Of a stretch of DNA of 64,000 nt, positions 1-11,140 are shown in pieces (the stretch's first letter is position 1; each line of letters starts with the position of its first letter). A program made the translations under genes and the position numbers. Source of the stretch: Epiperipatus broadwayi. Taxonomy: Eukaryota; Onychophora; Udeonychophora; Euonychophora; Peripatidae. The notes under the pieces were generated by a model. It did no database searches and had not been told where the DNA came from. It was given only the letters and a program-made list of their open reading frames with translations. The stretch lies in NCBI GenBank assembly GCA_028023455.1, contig JAQFVV010006197.1:17665254-17729253 (forward strand). Direction: 5' to 3'.

Positions 1-78
1 ATAAAATGTTATTTAAAAAGTTTTCTTTTTTAATATTCTATTTAATTAATTTATAAGATATATATATATATTTTAAAG

Positions 79-215
79 GTGATCACATTCCTAATAATAT
101 TAAGCCATCAAATTCTGAAGAAGAAACAAATCATTTACCATCTTCAGAAGAAGCAGAATCGACTGAAACATCAACCTACCTGTATGAAAAAATTCCCATT
201 CCTCAGCAAGACAAT
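79..215 (+). CDS. Mvl: NRAMP/SLC11 metal transporter, N-terminal exon (partial gene)
   Basis: Coding exon of a proton-coupled divalent-metal (iron/manganese) transporter, encoding the cytosolic N-terminal tail. The open frame begins with two bases of a split codon after an AG acceptor (77-78) and ends in phase 0 at a GTGAGT donor (216-221). The translation is acidic and Ser/Glu-rich, ending in YLYEKIPIPQQDN; the Y-x-x-E-K-I-x-I-P block is the conserved signature just before the first helix in animal NRAMPs. There is no Met, so the start codon is in an upstream exon outside the window. The end phase fits the exon at 43282 directly. Seen: frame, splice sites, motif. Known: motif position in the family. 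The symbol is borrowed from the fly orthologue; paralogue identity cannot be settled here. Confidence 0.8.
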
Positions 216-918
216 GTGAGTATTAATAATATTGGGAAAGGGGGGTTTCTATGAAAACATGTTTTAGTTTTAATACAAAATCAAATTATTCTCTATTTAA
301 TTGAAGCATCTACCAGAATATTATTCCTTGCACTTATTATTTCAGGATTTAGAAAAAGAATAAAAGCTGTGACAATACTTTTATTTAATAATTATTTATT
401 AAATATCTAAGAATAATGAACTCGAGGGCTATAAATATAAATAAAATGAAATTTTTAAAATTATGTTTGTCAGGAAAATATCTTAATTAATGTAGTAATT
501 AATAGTCTAATTTTTATGAATAATATATTTGCTATTGTAAATCAACGAAATTAGAATTTGAGAAAAGGCTGTGATTTTTTTTTATATTACAAACATCAGT
601 GAATTAGAAGAATTCATAAACTTTTTAGAAGTACATAAGAAGGAAAAAAAATGAAAAAAGATGATTGTTTAAAATAAGCTAACTATTGCAAAGTATAAAA
701 GAAAAAAAGAGTCTTTTATTGAAGAAGTAAAAAAAAAAATTGATTGTAAGAGTTGATAAGAAGTAATTTTTTGCTTTTTTTTTTATTGTGCATGTTTTGA
801 ATAAAAGATTTTGTTAGAAGTGCACATCAAAATAGCTGATTTATATTGATAATATTCTTGCTTATAACTTTAAAAAAAACTTCTCTATTTACACAGGACA
901 TTCAAGGAAATATGTAAC
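216..918. other. Intron 1, first part: no feature
   Basis: AT-rich intron DNA after the first NRAMP donor. No open frame, RNA gene or recognisable repeat boundary seen. Confidence 0.5.
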
Positions 919-1392
919 ATGTTGGACTATTTCTATCATCTATGAGTGAATATTGAATGTACAGAAAATTTTAAACTTTTCATATACAAACAACTTGTTA
1001 GTAATAATACACAATTAGACAATACAGGTTAGTAATTACACAACGTTTCAAATAGTATTATTCTCCACTCTTCTTCAGGTGTTGCTGGCCTGATATGCAC
1101 AATGATAGTATTCACATAGAAGTTGAACTCGCACCTTTAGATTCTTGAATATCGAATTTAAGGCAAGAATCTAAAGGGTTGAGTTCAACTTCTATGCGAA
1201 GACTGTCACTGTGCATATCAGGTCAGCAACACCTGAAGAAGAGTGGAGAATAATACGACTCAAAATGTTGTGTAATTGTTTACCTGGGTTGTTTAATTGT
1301 GGGTTATTACTAACAAGTTGTTTGTATTTGAAAAGTTTAAAATTTTCTGTACATTCAACATTCATTCATAGATTATGGAAATAATCCAACAT
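919..1392. repeat. Foldback element, 474-bp near-perfect palindrome
   Basis: The left arm (919-1147) is the near-exact reverse complement of the right arm (1164-1392), with only a 16-bp spacer. The centre reads CCTTTAGATTCTTG...CAAGAATCTAAAGG. The arms match along about 229 bp with scattered differences and one short indel. No target duplication is obvious at the ends. A diverged single arm of the same element ends the window (63853-64000), which shows it is a dispersed repeat. As RNA it would form one long hairpin in the NRAMP intron. Confidence 0.88.
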
Positions 1393-3777
1393 ATCACATC
1401 TAATAATATACCATCATCACAAACTTTCAAGCAAATGTGTAACAATTTCACTTTTCATGTGTTCTTTTTTTTATATACCAAAACACTATGAACCTGTATT
1501 TACATTTCTCACAACATATTCAAAGAGCCAGATTAGTATACTTTTAAAGTTTTCTACTTTTTTTAGATGCATCAACTATGTACTTTGTAAAAAAATAATA
1601 TATACCTTTTTTTATCTAACTCTTCCCCACTCTTTTTTTTACATTAAAATTAGGTTTTGTTTATGTTTATATTTTTTATTATCACTGGAGTTCAGCAAAA
1701 TTAATGAAATTGATTTATCATCATTGAAGACAGAACTTCAGCATTAAAAAAGAACTTGTACTAACACAATCAAGAAATAATCTGATTAAAGATAGCCAAA
1801 AAAATTAAATGCAGTTAGCTTTATTGAATAAAAACATCTTGCAATTTAACTAAGTGAAAGTAATCTGATCAAAGCAAAATGGTTAAGCAAAAAAAAAATT
1901 AAACAACAAATGATTTAAATTTGTTCAAGAGTTTATTCATAATATGAATGCAGTTAAACAAAATGAAATTACAGCATTATTAAGAGTATCCTGTATAGGA
2001 ATAGAGTGGAGGATTCTTGAGATAAAGATCCATGGAATTTAACTCTTATCATTTCCAGTATTCAAATAATTGTCTTGTGATCTCCCAAGTGATTAGCCAT
2101 TCCATTATTTTAAATATTTCCAAAAAAGACTTTATCAAAATAAAATTAATTTATTAAATTGTAGAAAGACAAATTATTTAGGACAATTTTAATATTTTAT
2201 AGCCCAAAACTAAAGTTGAATTAATTTAATTTTTAGGTTTGAGTATTTTAAATTTTAATTACAATCTTAATTTTGGGAACATTTTTAACTTAAATAACAT
2301 TTTAAATAAGGTGCATTTGAATTAAGAACAGGGTATTTAAAGTTTATGTTATTATTGAATTTGTCCACTAGATTGCTTTAATAGTTATTGTTAATTTTGG
2401 CATGAAAACTCACATTTTTCTCAGTTAAACACTATATTTTATATGAGTGCTCTTAATTTTTTTTCCATAAACTTTCTATATAAAATTACCTATTACTTTA
2501 TGGCATATTATGAAAATTTGTACTTGAAATTGTAAAAAGAAAATATAAAACCAATTATTTGCATGCAATTATTGTTTATAATCTTCATTTTCAAGTTTTT
2601 TTTTATAATTTGTTTTTGCAGTTAATTCTGAAGATGGCTAACAGAGTTTGACTTAATGTTAATTAAGTTATAAATAATGTTTTTTCATTCCAAAAAAAAG
2701 GAGGGAGGAGATAGAGGTTTGTTTTTATAATTGAGAATGTGATTATTTGGAAATGAAAAAGTATAATTTAGAAGTTTTGCTGCTAATGGTTATTTTTTTG
2801 GAATTTATATATATAAGCATCATAATATGAAATTTATAAAGCTTGTGATAGAGCTCAAATTATTGAGATATAAAAATATATTATGTTAAAAAGTGTAGCA
2901 GGCAATGATTAAAATACTGTCAGTGATAATCTAGTACTATTAGCCTGAGTTTTGTGCACTCTATCTTTTAATGACTTCAAACTGCATTCTATGAATTTAA
3001 CATATGTCCATATGGATGTGTGTCTGTTATATGTGAGCCTTTTCCATTAATAGAATTTTTTCTTAGATGTTTAGATCCACATTGTTAACATTAAATCTAA
3101 AAAATAAATGTCTGTTTATAAAATAAAGTATCTTTGTTTATTTACTTCTCATAATTAAGAACTAATAGATTAATTTCTGTGTTTATTACCCCCACATTTA
3201 GTATGATTTTTTGGAGATGGAGAAGAATAGCTATTACGATAAAATGGAAAAGGTTTGTAATAAACTTATGATAACAATGCCAATATTTGTTTTATAACTC
3301 TATAATAATGAATTTTAAAAACCATAATGTCATTATTACAAAAATAGATTTTAGAAAAATAATCCTTTCAAATATAAATTGAATCATTATGACGATATAT
3401 CAACCTTCTTTGGTTGAAGCTGCAAATTTTCAATATTTTGTTAGTGCATTTTATATTATTACTTTTTGCCTCATCCACTCTCCAGGAATAAAACCTTAAT
3501 ATTGTTGACATTTTTTTAAAAAAAAATTTAATTATTGAGACTTGTTAATAAGAATAGTTACTTTTATTTTATTTTTGTTTGCTTTATATATATATATTAA
3601 AATTAAAATCTTTTTTAGGTCATACTATGTATTATTTTTTTTGTTTAAATTGCCGACGTTTTGATAAAATCACATTAATCCTTGTCATATATGTATATTG
3701 GACTATGCATTTTATCATTTACATTTATAAAATTAACTTAAAACAGTAAGATAAATTTTTTGTCTTGTAATATATAT
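1393..3777. other. Intron 1, middle part
   Basis: AT-rich sequence with homopolymer runs. Apart from the weak cassette-exon candidate at 3202-3252 nothing is recognisable. A 96-codon frame at 1457-1747 has F/Y/I-rich composition typical of random AT-rich DNA. Confidence 0.45.
3202..3252 (+). CDS. Possible 17-codon cassette exon of the NRAMP gene
   Basis: A 51-bp stretch lies between a pyrimidine-rich ATTTAG acceptor and a GTTTGT donor. It has no stop in the host frame (Y-D-F-L-E-M-E-K...) and is exactly divisible by three, so it could be included or skipped between the exons at 79 and 43282 without changing frame. Against it: known NRAMPs run directly from the K-I-x-I-P block into the FSLRKLW block with no charged insert, and AT-rich introns contain many chance pseudo-exons. 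Weak candidate only. Confidence 0.22.
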
Positions 3778-5738
3778 TATAACAAATAGGTAAAATATAT
3801 GTGCTACATAAAATATTTAAAATGTATGTTAAAAATAAACAGACAAATATATATATATATTTTAGTGAAAAGGGTTATCATTTAAATAGTTAAGTATAAT
3901 AGCAAATAGAAGAGGGAGAGCTTTTAAAATAAGGAACAAAGACCAGTTTAGAATTAAGCAAACAAAAAAAAAAAGGATAATAACTCCAGTTAAGACTTGA
4001 TTTAAAACAAAAAAATGGAATATTTATTGATAATTTAAGAATTTAATTAAATTCTCTATTTTGAAGAAAATCTAATGAAAGTAATCACAGGCCAAATAAA
4101 CGTATAAAAATTGCTATCTTGTCTTTAAAAAAATACAAATTCTAAAATGTTATCTTTAAAACTACAAAATAAAAGAAAACAGAAAGAGTAACTTAAAATT
4201 GTATTCAATAAATTAAAGTATTAATTTGAAAAAGGAAATGAAATGTAAAATAGTTTTTGTAAAAAAAAAAGTTATCCAATTAAATATAAAATAATTTTTA
4301 TCTAATCATAAAGAGATTATGTTTTACTAAAAAACAGTAAACTGATTAGATAAGTAATCCTATGATTAAAAAAAAAAAAGATTAATAAAAAAAAAGAAAG
4401 AATTGAAGACTAATTAGCATGGGTGATTCTCTCAAGACAATGGTTTGTCAGGGATATATAAGTTAATAAAATTTTATTACTTTAATTATTTAAAATAATT
4501 ATTCAGTTATTGAGAGTTATTCAAGATTGAAATTATTTATAATTGTTCAGAGTTATTAAAATTATTCAAATTATGAAATTCTTCTGTTGCTGTTAATTTT
4601 GTTGTAATATTGCTGTTTTAGTTTTCATCATCATGGACTTTTAATTTTGTGACTTGTAGTGATGTACAGGAATCTTTGTGGATGCCCTATCTGCTAGACT
4701 TGCAAAAATGATCAATAACCCGAGTTGTGAAAGTTTTTTCACCATTCAATTCCTATAAATTATCGATAACCTGAGTTGTGAAAAAACCTTGACCTGCCAT
4801 TGCTGAGACATCCGCCGGTCATATGTCCAAAACTTGTTGGACAAACAAATGAGGATAGATACTTCCCCAGAAAGAAAGTACAAACCACTAAGGAAATTGG
4901 AAGCCAATGCAAGAACCCTGTTCATGCACGGTAAGCACTGTCAAAAGGAAGAAAGGGATGATGACCTAAAGAAAATTTCTAACCAAATCTAGGTCAAATG
5001 TAAGCAAAAATAAGTCTAGATTTAAATTGAAATATGAGGGGTAAGATTTACACTTTCCTTATAACCTTTACTGAAACTAGAAAATGCATAAACTCTTACT
5101 TCCTAATTTAAGATGAACTTAATTATGTTAGAATCACTTTGTAATTAGTTCAATTTTATTTTATTTTTTTTATTATAATTTAATTTGTATTAATTGGGTA
5201 AATAAATGTTATTTAATTGTTAATTTGGCCTGAATTTTCTTCTCTTGAATCTCACTGTATGAACTTTCGTTAAGACAAAATATGTTAATTATGTTATTTT
5301 GTTTTAAAATATATAATATTTGATTGTTAAATGAGAGGAGTTTCATTGAGCTAGCTGAGGAATCGAGTGTTAGAAGCATTTTAAATCTTTTCTTGTAGAT
5401 ATTCTAGTCAATTCTCTGGATAGTCCTAGGTTTTATACCCAGTATAAATTAAAAGTATTCATGGTAGAGGTATTTTGCTTTTAGCAGTTATAGAGCAAGT
5501 ATAACAGTCTTGAAAGATAGCTGCAGTCTGTGTATTTATAGACAATACCTATTCAGACTTTTAGTATCGTTAATATGTAAAGTATTTATTATATTTTCCC
5601 TCTGCTTGTATAATGATTCAGATATAAAATTATTTAAAAAAAAGTAATAATAAAAGCGATGATCCATTATAAGTGCTGTCCTAACATCAATGCTCGAACG
5701 AACAATTACATATAATTGTCTCCCAAAGTAGTTGCACA
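3778..5738 (+). repeat. 5' LTR of element 1
   Basis: About 1.96 kb, the uninterrupted copy of the repeat that recurs in pieces at 10249-10810, 25718-26816 and 29365-29635. It ends near GTTGCACA. Both copies have many point differences and small indels, so this is an old insertion compared with elements 2 and 3. Short open frames inside it are not conserved between copies. Confidence 0.6.
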
Positions 5739-6296
5739 AAAGCGTACAGATAAAAGTAAGTATTATATAATCGGCTTTACCGGTGTACGTACATGAAAGT
5801 AACTTCAGCTATCAGGTAAAATAAAAAAATTGAAAGATAAATAAGTAAATGTTAATAATTTGGTGAGAGATGTGGGAGTGAAGAAAGAGAACCTACAGTG
5901 AAATATTAACTTATTTAGAATTTTGTTAAAGAATAATAAGTGGAAAAAAAAGTGCATGTATAGTTAAAAGAGAATATAAGCAATATAATTAAAATTTTAG
6001 AAATAGATAAGCAAACGAAAATAAATAATTAAAACAGGCAGATTTATAAAATTAGATGTCTCAAAACAGTAATGGTATGGTCATAAATAAGCAGGCAGGT
6101 AATATTAAAAGGGACTGCGGTGGGGAAGAATGGGTGAACACAACAATGAAATGAAATAATAAATTAAATCAGTTTTAAAGTGTAAAATGATTGCAATATT
6201 GAAAAAAATTAAAATAAAGGTAAATATTATCAAAAATGAAAATAAGGTAAATATTATCAGTTAAAAGTAATAAAATTAAATATCGTAAATGCTTAG

Positions 6297-6840
6297 GAGA
6301 GCAAGAGCAAAAATAGAAGCTCAAAGAAAGGAATTAAAAAATGTTCTCAATGAGTAACAACAACAAAATAAGAATGAAAAACAAGAAGTCTCGAATAAGC
6401 AAGAAAATAATGACATCATGATAATGAAAATATTTGAAGAGCTTAAAAACTAAAATAAAGAGACAGTCAAAGAGCTTAAAAACCAAAATAAAGAGACGGC
6501 TGAAGAAATAAATATAATACGTGAAAAATGGGGAATCAAAATAATGAAACAAATATAGAACTAGAAAATCAACCTCATATATTTGAAGAATTAGAGCATC
6601 AGATTAAAGTAGGCTATGAGAAAATGAAAGAAGAAATTATAAAAGAAATAGATTGAAAGTCTAAATCAAGTAGAAAATAAAATTGAAATAGTCTATCAAG
6701 AAATTCAGAAAAATAAACTCGAGAGAAAAATAGAGCTATTATAAGTAACAGTGGCAGAGAATAAACTAGAAAATGAAGGGGTATTGGAAAATATTAAGCT
6801 AGAAATTAATGGTCTAGCATCTAAAAAATAATTGAATAGA
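6297..6840 (+). pseudogene. Degenerate coiled-coil gag-like remnant of element 1
   Basis: A + strand frame rich in Lys, Glu, Asn and Gln is readable from about 6304 but broken by TAA and TAG codons at positions that look like decayed CAA/CAG. It contains a repeated phrase of the type K-E-L-K-N-Q-N-K-E-T, giving a predicted coiled coil. It lies about 560 bp inside the 5' LTR, where a gag-like gene is expected. No zinc knuckle, protease or reverse transcriptase can be read. The composition resembles the coiled-coil protein of element 2 (17239-18386), so the two may be distant relatives; that link is inference. Confidence 0.5.
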
Positions 6841-7329
6841 TTTAGACCAGTGGTCTTCAACCGTTTCACACCTGCAGACCGGCAAAAATAAGGATAAGAT
6901 TTCGCGAACCGACAGAAGTTTACAGATAAATTTTCTTAAAGATCTAACCTGCTTAGCCTTAGATAAGCATAATTGTTATAACTGACCAAAACAGCACACT
7001 AGTTATTGTGTATTGTAATGGTGTTGCTTACCTTCACATGCTGAACACTTTTTCTCAAGTTGCACAGTCATACTACTATAGAAAACAGTACAATAACAAT
7101 CATTCTCATTAATGTGCTTGCATTTCTACATTTATTATTTCATTGTTAAAACATGCTAGAATAAAATGTTATTCACCTGAATGTTGGGAAATATCACAGC
7201 TAGTGTAATCATATGTCAATGATTATGATAAATGTAATATCTGTATTTAATGTCAAATATACAAGATGAAGTTATATATATATGGAGGTTGTCTTTTGAT
7301 AGTAGTAAGGGCAAAATAGAAATCGTGTA

Positions 7330-7985
7330 ATTAAAATCACCGTACAGCCAAAAAAAGGTTGCCATATTTTAAATCTGAAAAAATAAAACAAAACATGTAA
7401 AAGTCTGAAGTTTTGATGTTATTGTAATTTTTTTTTGTGCTGGTGTGTTGAAAGGATAAAGCCAAAAAAAAAAAAATCACCATATAGTCACCATCTTTTA
7501 AAAAAAAGACAATGAAAGTTGAAAAAGTCAAAAGTTTTGATCTTATTTTAATTTGGGGGGGGGGGGACATGGGTTGAAAAATACTTCATCTTCATTGAGA
7601 CAAAAGATAAAGGTCAAAGTTATTTTTTGTTTATATTTATTTTTAAAAAAAGGTAACAGAAATTGGTTTTAAAAATAAAAGTTTTAATATTTTAGCGGTA
7701 TACAAATAAAGGCAAAAAAGATATCGCCTTATAGGCCAAAAAAAAAGTGGCCGTATTTTTAAACAAAAAAAAACAACTGAAACTTGAAAAAGTCAAAAGT
7801 TTTGATCTTACTTTATTTTGGGGTGGTGGGGGTGTATTGAGAAATGCTTTGTAAAAGTTAGAGACAGAACTTATTTTTTGGTTTTTATTTTTAAAAAAAG
7901 GTAATAAAAATTGATTTCAAAAATAAAAGTTAAAGCCCCCCAAAAAATCGCCATATAGCCAAAAAAAACCCACTAAAAATGAAAT
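7330..7985. repeat. Imperfect tandem repeats in the hAT MITE
   Basis: At least three irregular units carry the motif ATCGCCATATAGCC with A-runs and the motif AGTCAAAAGTTTTGATCTTA (about 7528 and 7791), followed by a G-run. Spacing varies between about 140 and 260 bp. The short - strand open frame here (7337-7570) is repeat-derived. Confidence 0.55.
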
Positions 7986-8290
7986 ATTAAAAGCGGGAGT
8001 AGAAAAAATTTAAGAGATCAAAAAAAGTCACGTTATATTTTGTTTTAACAATGCCGACAAGCGGCCGTAATTGGCTGTCAAAGGACAACTGGAGTTTGTA
8101 TAATAAAAAACTTTTTTTTAATTTTTAATTTTAGAAAAATAACAAAAAATTTAATTCTATCCCCCCCCCCCTAAACATCTGTGATAAATAGAAAAACAAA
8201 TTTATGTGTGATTGATTAGATTTTGTTTTTGTTCTGTTTTTTTTTTTTTTTTAATTGGATAAAAATGCGATGAAAAAATAAATAAAAATT

Positions 8291-8747
8291 GATATATAGA
8301 AAGACAAGTAAAGAAGAGGGTGGAACCACCCTTTTCTTGTGAAATTCTCTGTCCCAGTGCTTAAGATTTCATTGGTTGTTGATAGTCATAAGCACTTTAG
8401 AAGTTTGCACTCTCTCAGTTTAATTTCAATATCGTCTGAGCTTTATAAAAATAATATTATTTACATATATTGCTGCAAGTTATATCATCGATAAACTACT
8501 GCGTAGTAAATTGAAAGATTTCACGCTGTATGTTTGTAATTTGAACTCAGTGAATTGAGTGTGATGATATTTAAGATTCAAGCTTTCAGATCTAAGTATT
8601 TTGGACTGGCTTGGATATATAGAAAGACAAGTAAAGAAGAGGGTGGAACCACCTTTTTCTTGTTAAATTCTCTGTCTCGGTGCTTAAGATTTGATTGGTT
8701 GTTGATAGTCAGAAGCACTTGAGAAGTTTGTACTCTCAGTTTAATTT
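8291..8747. repeat. Insert with 134-136-bp terminal direct repeats
   Basis: The blocks 8291-8426 and 8614-8747 are direct copies, both starting GATATATAGAAAGACAAG, separated by 187 bp of different sequence. The shorter MITE copy at 22255 lacks the whole segment, joining the sequences that flank it here. It is therefore an insertion or a duplication-bearing segment acquired by this copy. Confidence 0.6.
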
Positions 8748-8875
8748 AAAAATTGTTTATATTAATTAAAAGTTTAAAATCTTATTATTTTGTTATTACA
8801 AACTTTTTTTCCAGTCTAGCGCGGGCCGGCAGAAAACTTCTGCGGCCCGGTGGTTGAAAACCGGGACCATGGAAC

Positions 8876-10230
8876 ACTTATGAGAAATTGGTAAAACAAG
8901 CACCAAGGAAGTGAAAATAGATTTAAATAATTAACAGGCAGGAGAGCATTAATGTAAACATACACACACTAAATAATAACTTTGCAATTGTCAAATAATT
9001 TTTAAAAATACATATATTTTCAGGATATGTAGGTGAAACTTATAGAAAATTCCAGCAAATTTATTAGGATTCCTACACTATAGTTCATCAGTATGATAAT
9101 AATACCTTTTTAGTGACCAAAGACGATATAGAAAAGGGAACATACAATGCCTGCTCTCTGAAATTAATTAAGAAACAAAAATATAAGGAACTGCCAGATA
9201 AAAAATAGTCTAGTGATTGGATGGATTGACAGGTATATACTTTATGGATAATGACCTTGGATTTTGTTTAAAAAATACGATTAAAATAGATTTGTTTTTT
9301 TAATAATAAGTGAAAATAAAATAAGATTTTTTTTTTACCATCTGAATAAGAAAATTAAAGAATAAAAAATAATGAGTCTGATAATTCAACAGAAATTGTA
9401 CAAGTATAAATAATAATTCATGATAAAGAGTAAAATGAAAATTTGAAAGTAAAAAAAATATTAAGTGTCAATTCCTGAACTATGACAACCAAAATGTATA
9501 AGTAACCCAACTCATAAGTCTGTGCTTTGGACATAGTGGAGTGTGACTAAATAAAAAATTAAATTAAGACTTATAAAATTAATAATTAAAAGGGAAAAAA
9601 ATAAATTGTTTGAAATGTAACCATATAAAGATTATGCATGAATGAAAAGAAAAAAAATACTGTTCTTTAAAATGCATATGGGGCTATGATGAGTAGGGTA
9701 GTAATAGATTGAGTTATATGTGTGTATATAAGTAAATTTATAAATTTTAAATTGTATTCTGGGTTTGATTAAACCTTTTCTTTGCGGACACATTGGTCTA
9801 GAGGTGGGTCTGTGTGTGAAACCCTAATTAAGATGATGCGCCAGAAATGAAATGTTCTAGCTCATTAAAAATATAGTTGGAAGAAAAATTCCTGACCATT
9901 AATAAAAATAATCATAAGCTGGATGTACAATAGTCCTGACATTCGCAGATAAAATATTCAAAGACCAAGTTTTGCATATGTATAGCACAAAAATTGGACT
10001 CTTGCTGTAGTCACAACATTTGTAAAAAATTAAATGTTGTTTAAGTAACACAGGATTGATCTGCATGTGAAATGCAAAATCAGTAATTTTGAGCCTCTTT
10101 TATAACTCTTGCCCATTATGAATCTTGAATGTCATGAAACTTACCTATTAGGCAATTATGATTTTTTTTTTTGTGGTTAGAATTAAAATTGGTCAATGCT
10201 TAAAGAAAGGAATTGATGCGTTTTATTCCT
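8876..10230. other. Decayed interior of element 1, no readable gene
   Basis: Sequence between the MITE and the polypurine tract. Short in-frame stretches occur, but no protein family can be recognised. Confidence 0.4.
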
Positions 10231-10248
10231 AAATTGGGAGGGGTGCAA
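10231..10248 (+). promoter_or_regulatory. Polypurine tract of element 1
   Basis: AAATTGGGAGGGGTGCAA stands immediately before the TGTAACA start of the 3' LTR, the position where plus-strand DNA synthesis is primed in LTR retroelements. Confidence 0.5.
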
Positions 10249-11140
10249 TGTAACAAATACATAAAATATACCTATTATATAAAATATTTAAAAGATATGT
10301 TAAACATAAAGTTAAAAATATATATATATATTATTTTTAAAATGAAAAGGGCTATAATTTAAGTATTCAATATAATAGCAAGTAGAAAGAGAAGAGATTT
10401 TAAAATAAGGAATAAAAGACCGATTTAGAATTAAACAAAAAAAAGAATAAAACTCAGATTAAATTATACCAGACTTGATTTAAAATAAATGATTTAAAAC
10501 ACAAGAAAAATACAATAAAGAAAAAAATATAATGATAATTTAAGAATTTAATTAAATTTTTTATTTTGAAGAAAATCTAATGAAGGTAGTCACTGGCCAA
10601 ATAAAGATAGTAAAAATTGCTTATCTTGTCTTTAAAAAAATACAAATTCTCAAATGTAATCTTTAAAACTACAAAATAAAAGAAACAAAAAAGAGTAACT
10701 TAAAATTGTATTCAATAAGCTAAAGTATTTATTTGAAAAAGTGAATGGAATGTAAAATAGTTTTTGTAAAAAAAAATTATCCAATTGAATATAAAATAAT
10801 TTTTATCTAATACACCCTGGGTCTCGTTTTATGTGGTAGATAGGTTCCACAGAAAATCCGCATTAAAAAAAATCGCACAAAAATAGATTTAATTTGCCTT
10901 GAAAAATGGGGGGATAGGTGGTGTAATTTTCAGAATTGGCATAAAAGCAAAGCAACAAGAAAAAATTACTTTAAAATTTGCATTAAAAAAATAAGCAAAT
11001 AAAGTATGACTAATAAAAAATTTCAATATTTGAAAAAAATTAATACAAGACAAACTTTTTTTTTTTACTACAGTATTTAATTTTATATTTTTCATACATA
11101 TTTTAATCATTACTGCTAGCGTTTGTTTGTAAATTGGTAA

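Larger units (their letters stand above)
6848..8875. mobile_element. Long hAT-type MITE with internal repeats
   Basis: Begins CAGTGGTCTTCAACC (6848) and ends with a decayed GGTTGAAAACC...GGAACACT complement, the same ends as the shorter MITE at 21868-22391. Both copies share an internal poly-C run (about 8161 and 22127) and an A/T-rich block ending near the right terminus. This copy is expanded to about 2 kb by imperfect tandem repeats (about 7330-7980) and by an inserted segment bounded by 134-136-bp direct repeats (8291-8747). The expected 8-bp target duplication is not clear; the right flank has diverged. It lies inside element 1. It encodes no protein. Confidence 0.65.

Noticed and set aside
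1457-1747. 96-codon + strand open frame
   Set aside because: Composition (F, Y, L, I runs) is that of random AT-rich DNA; no motif; inside an intron next to a foldback.
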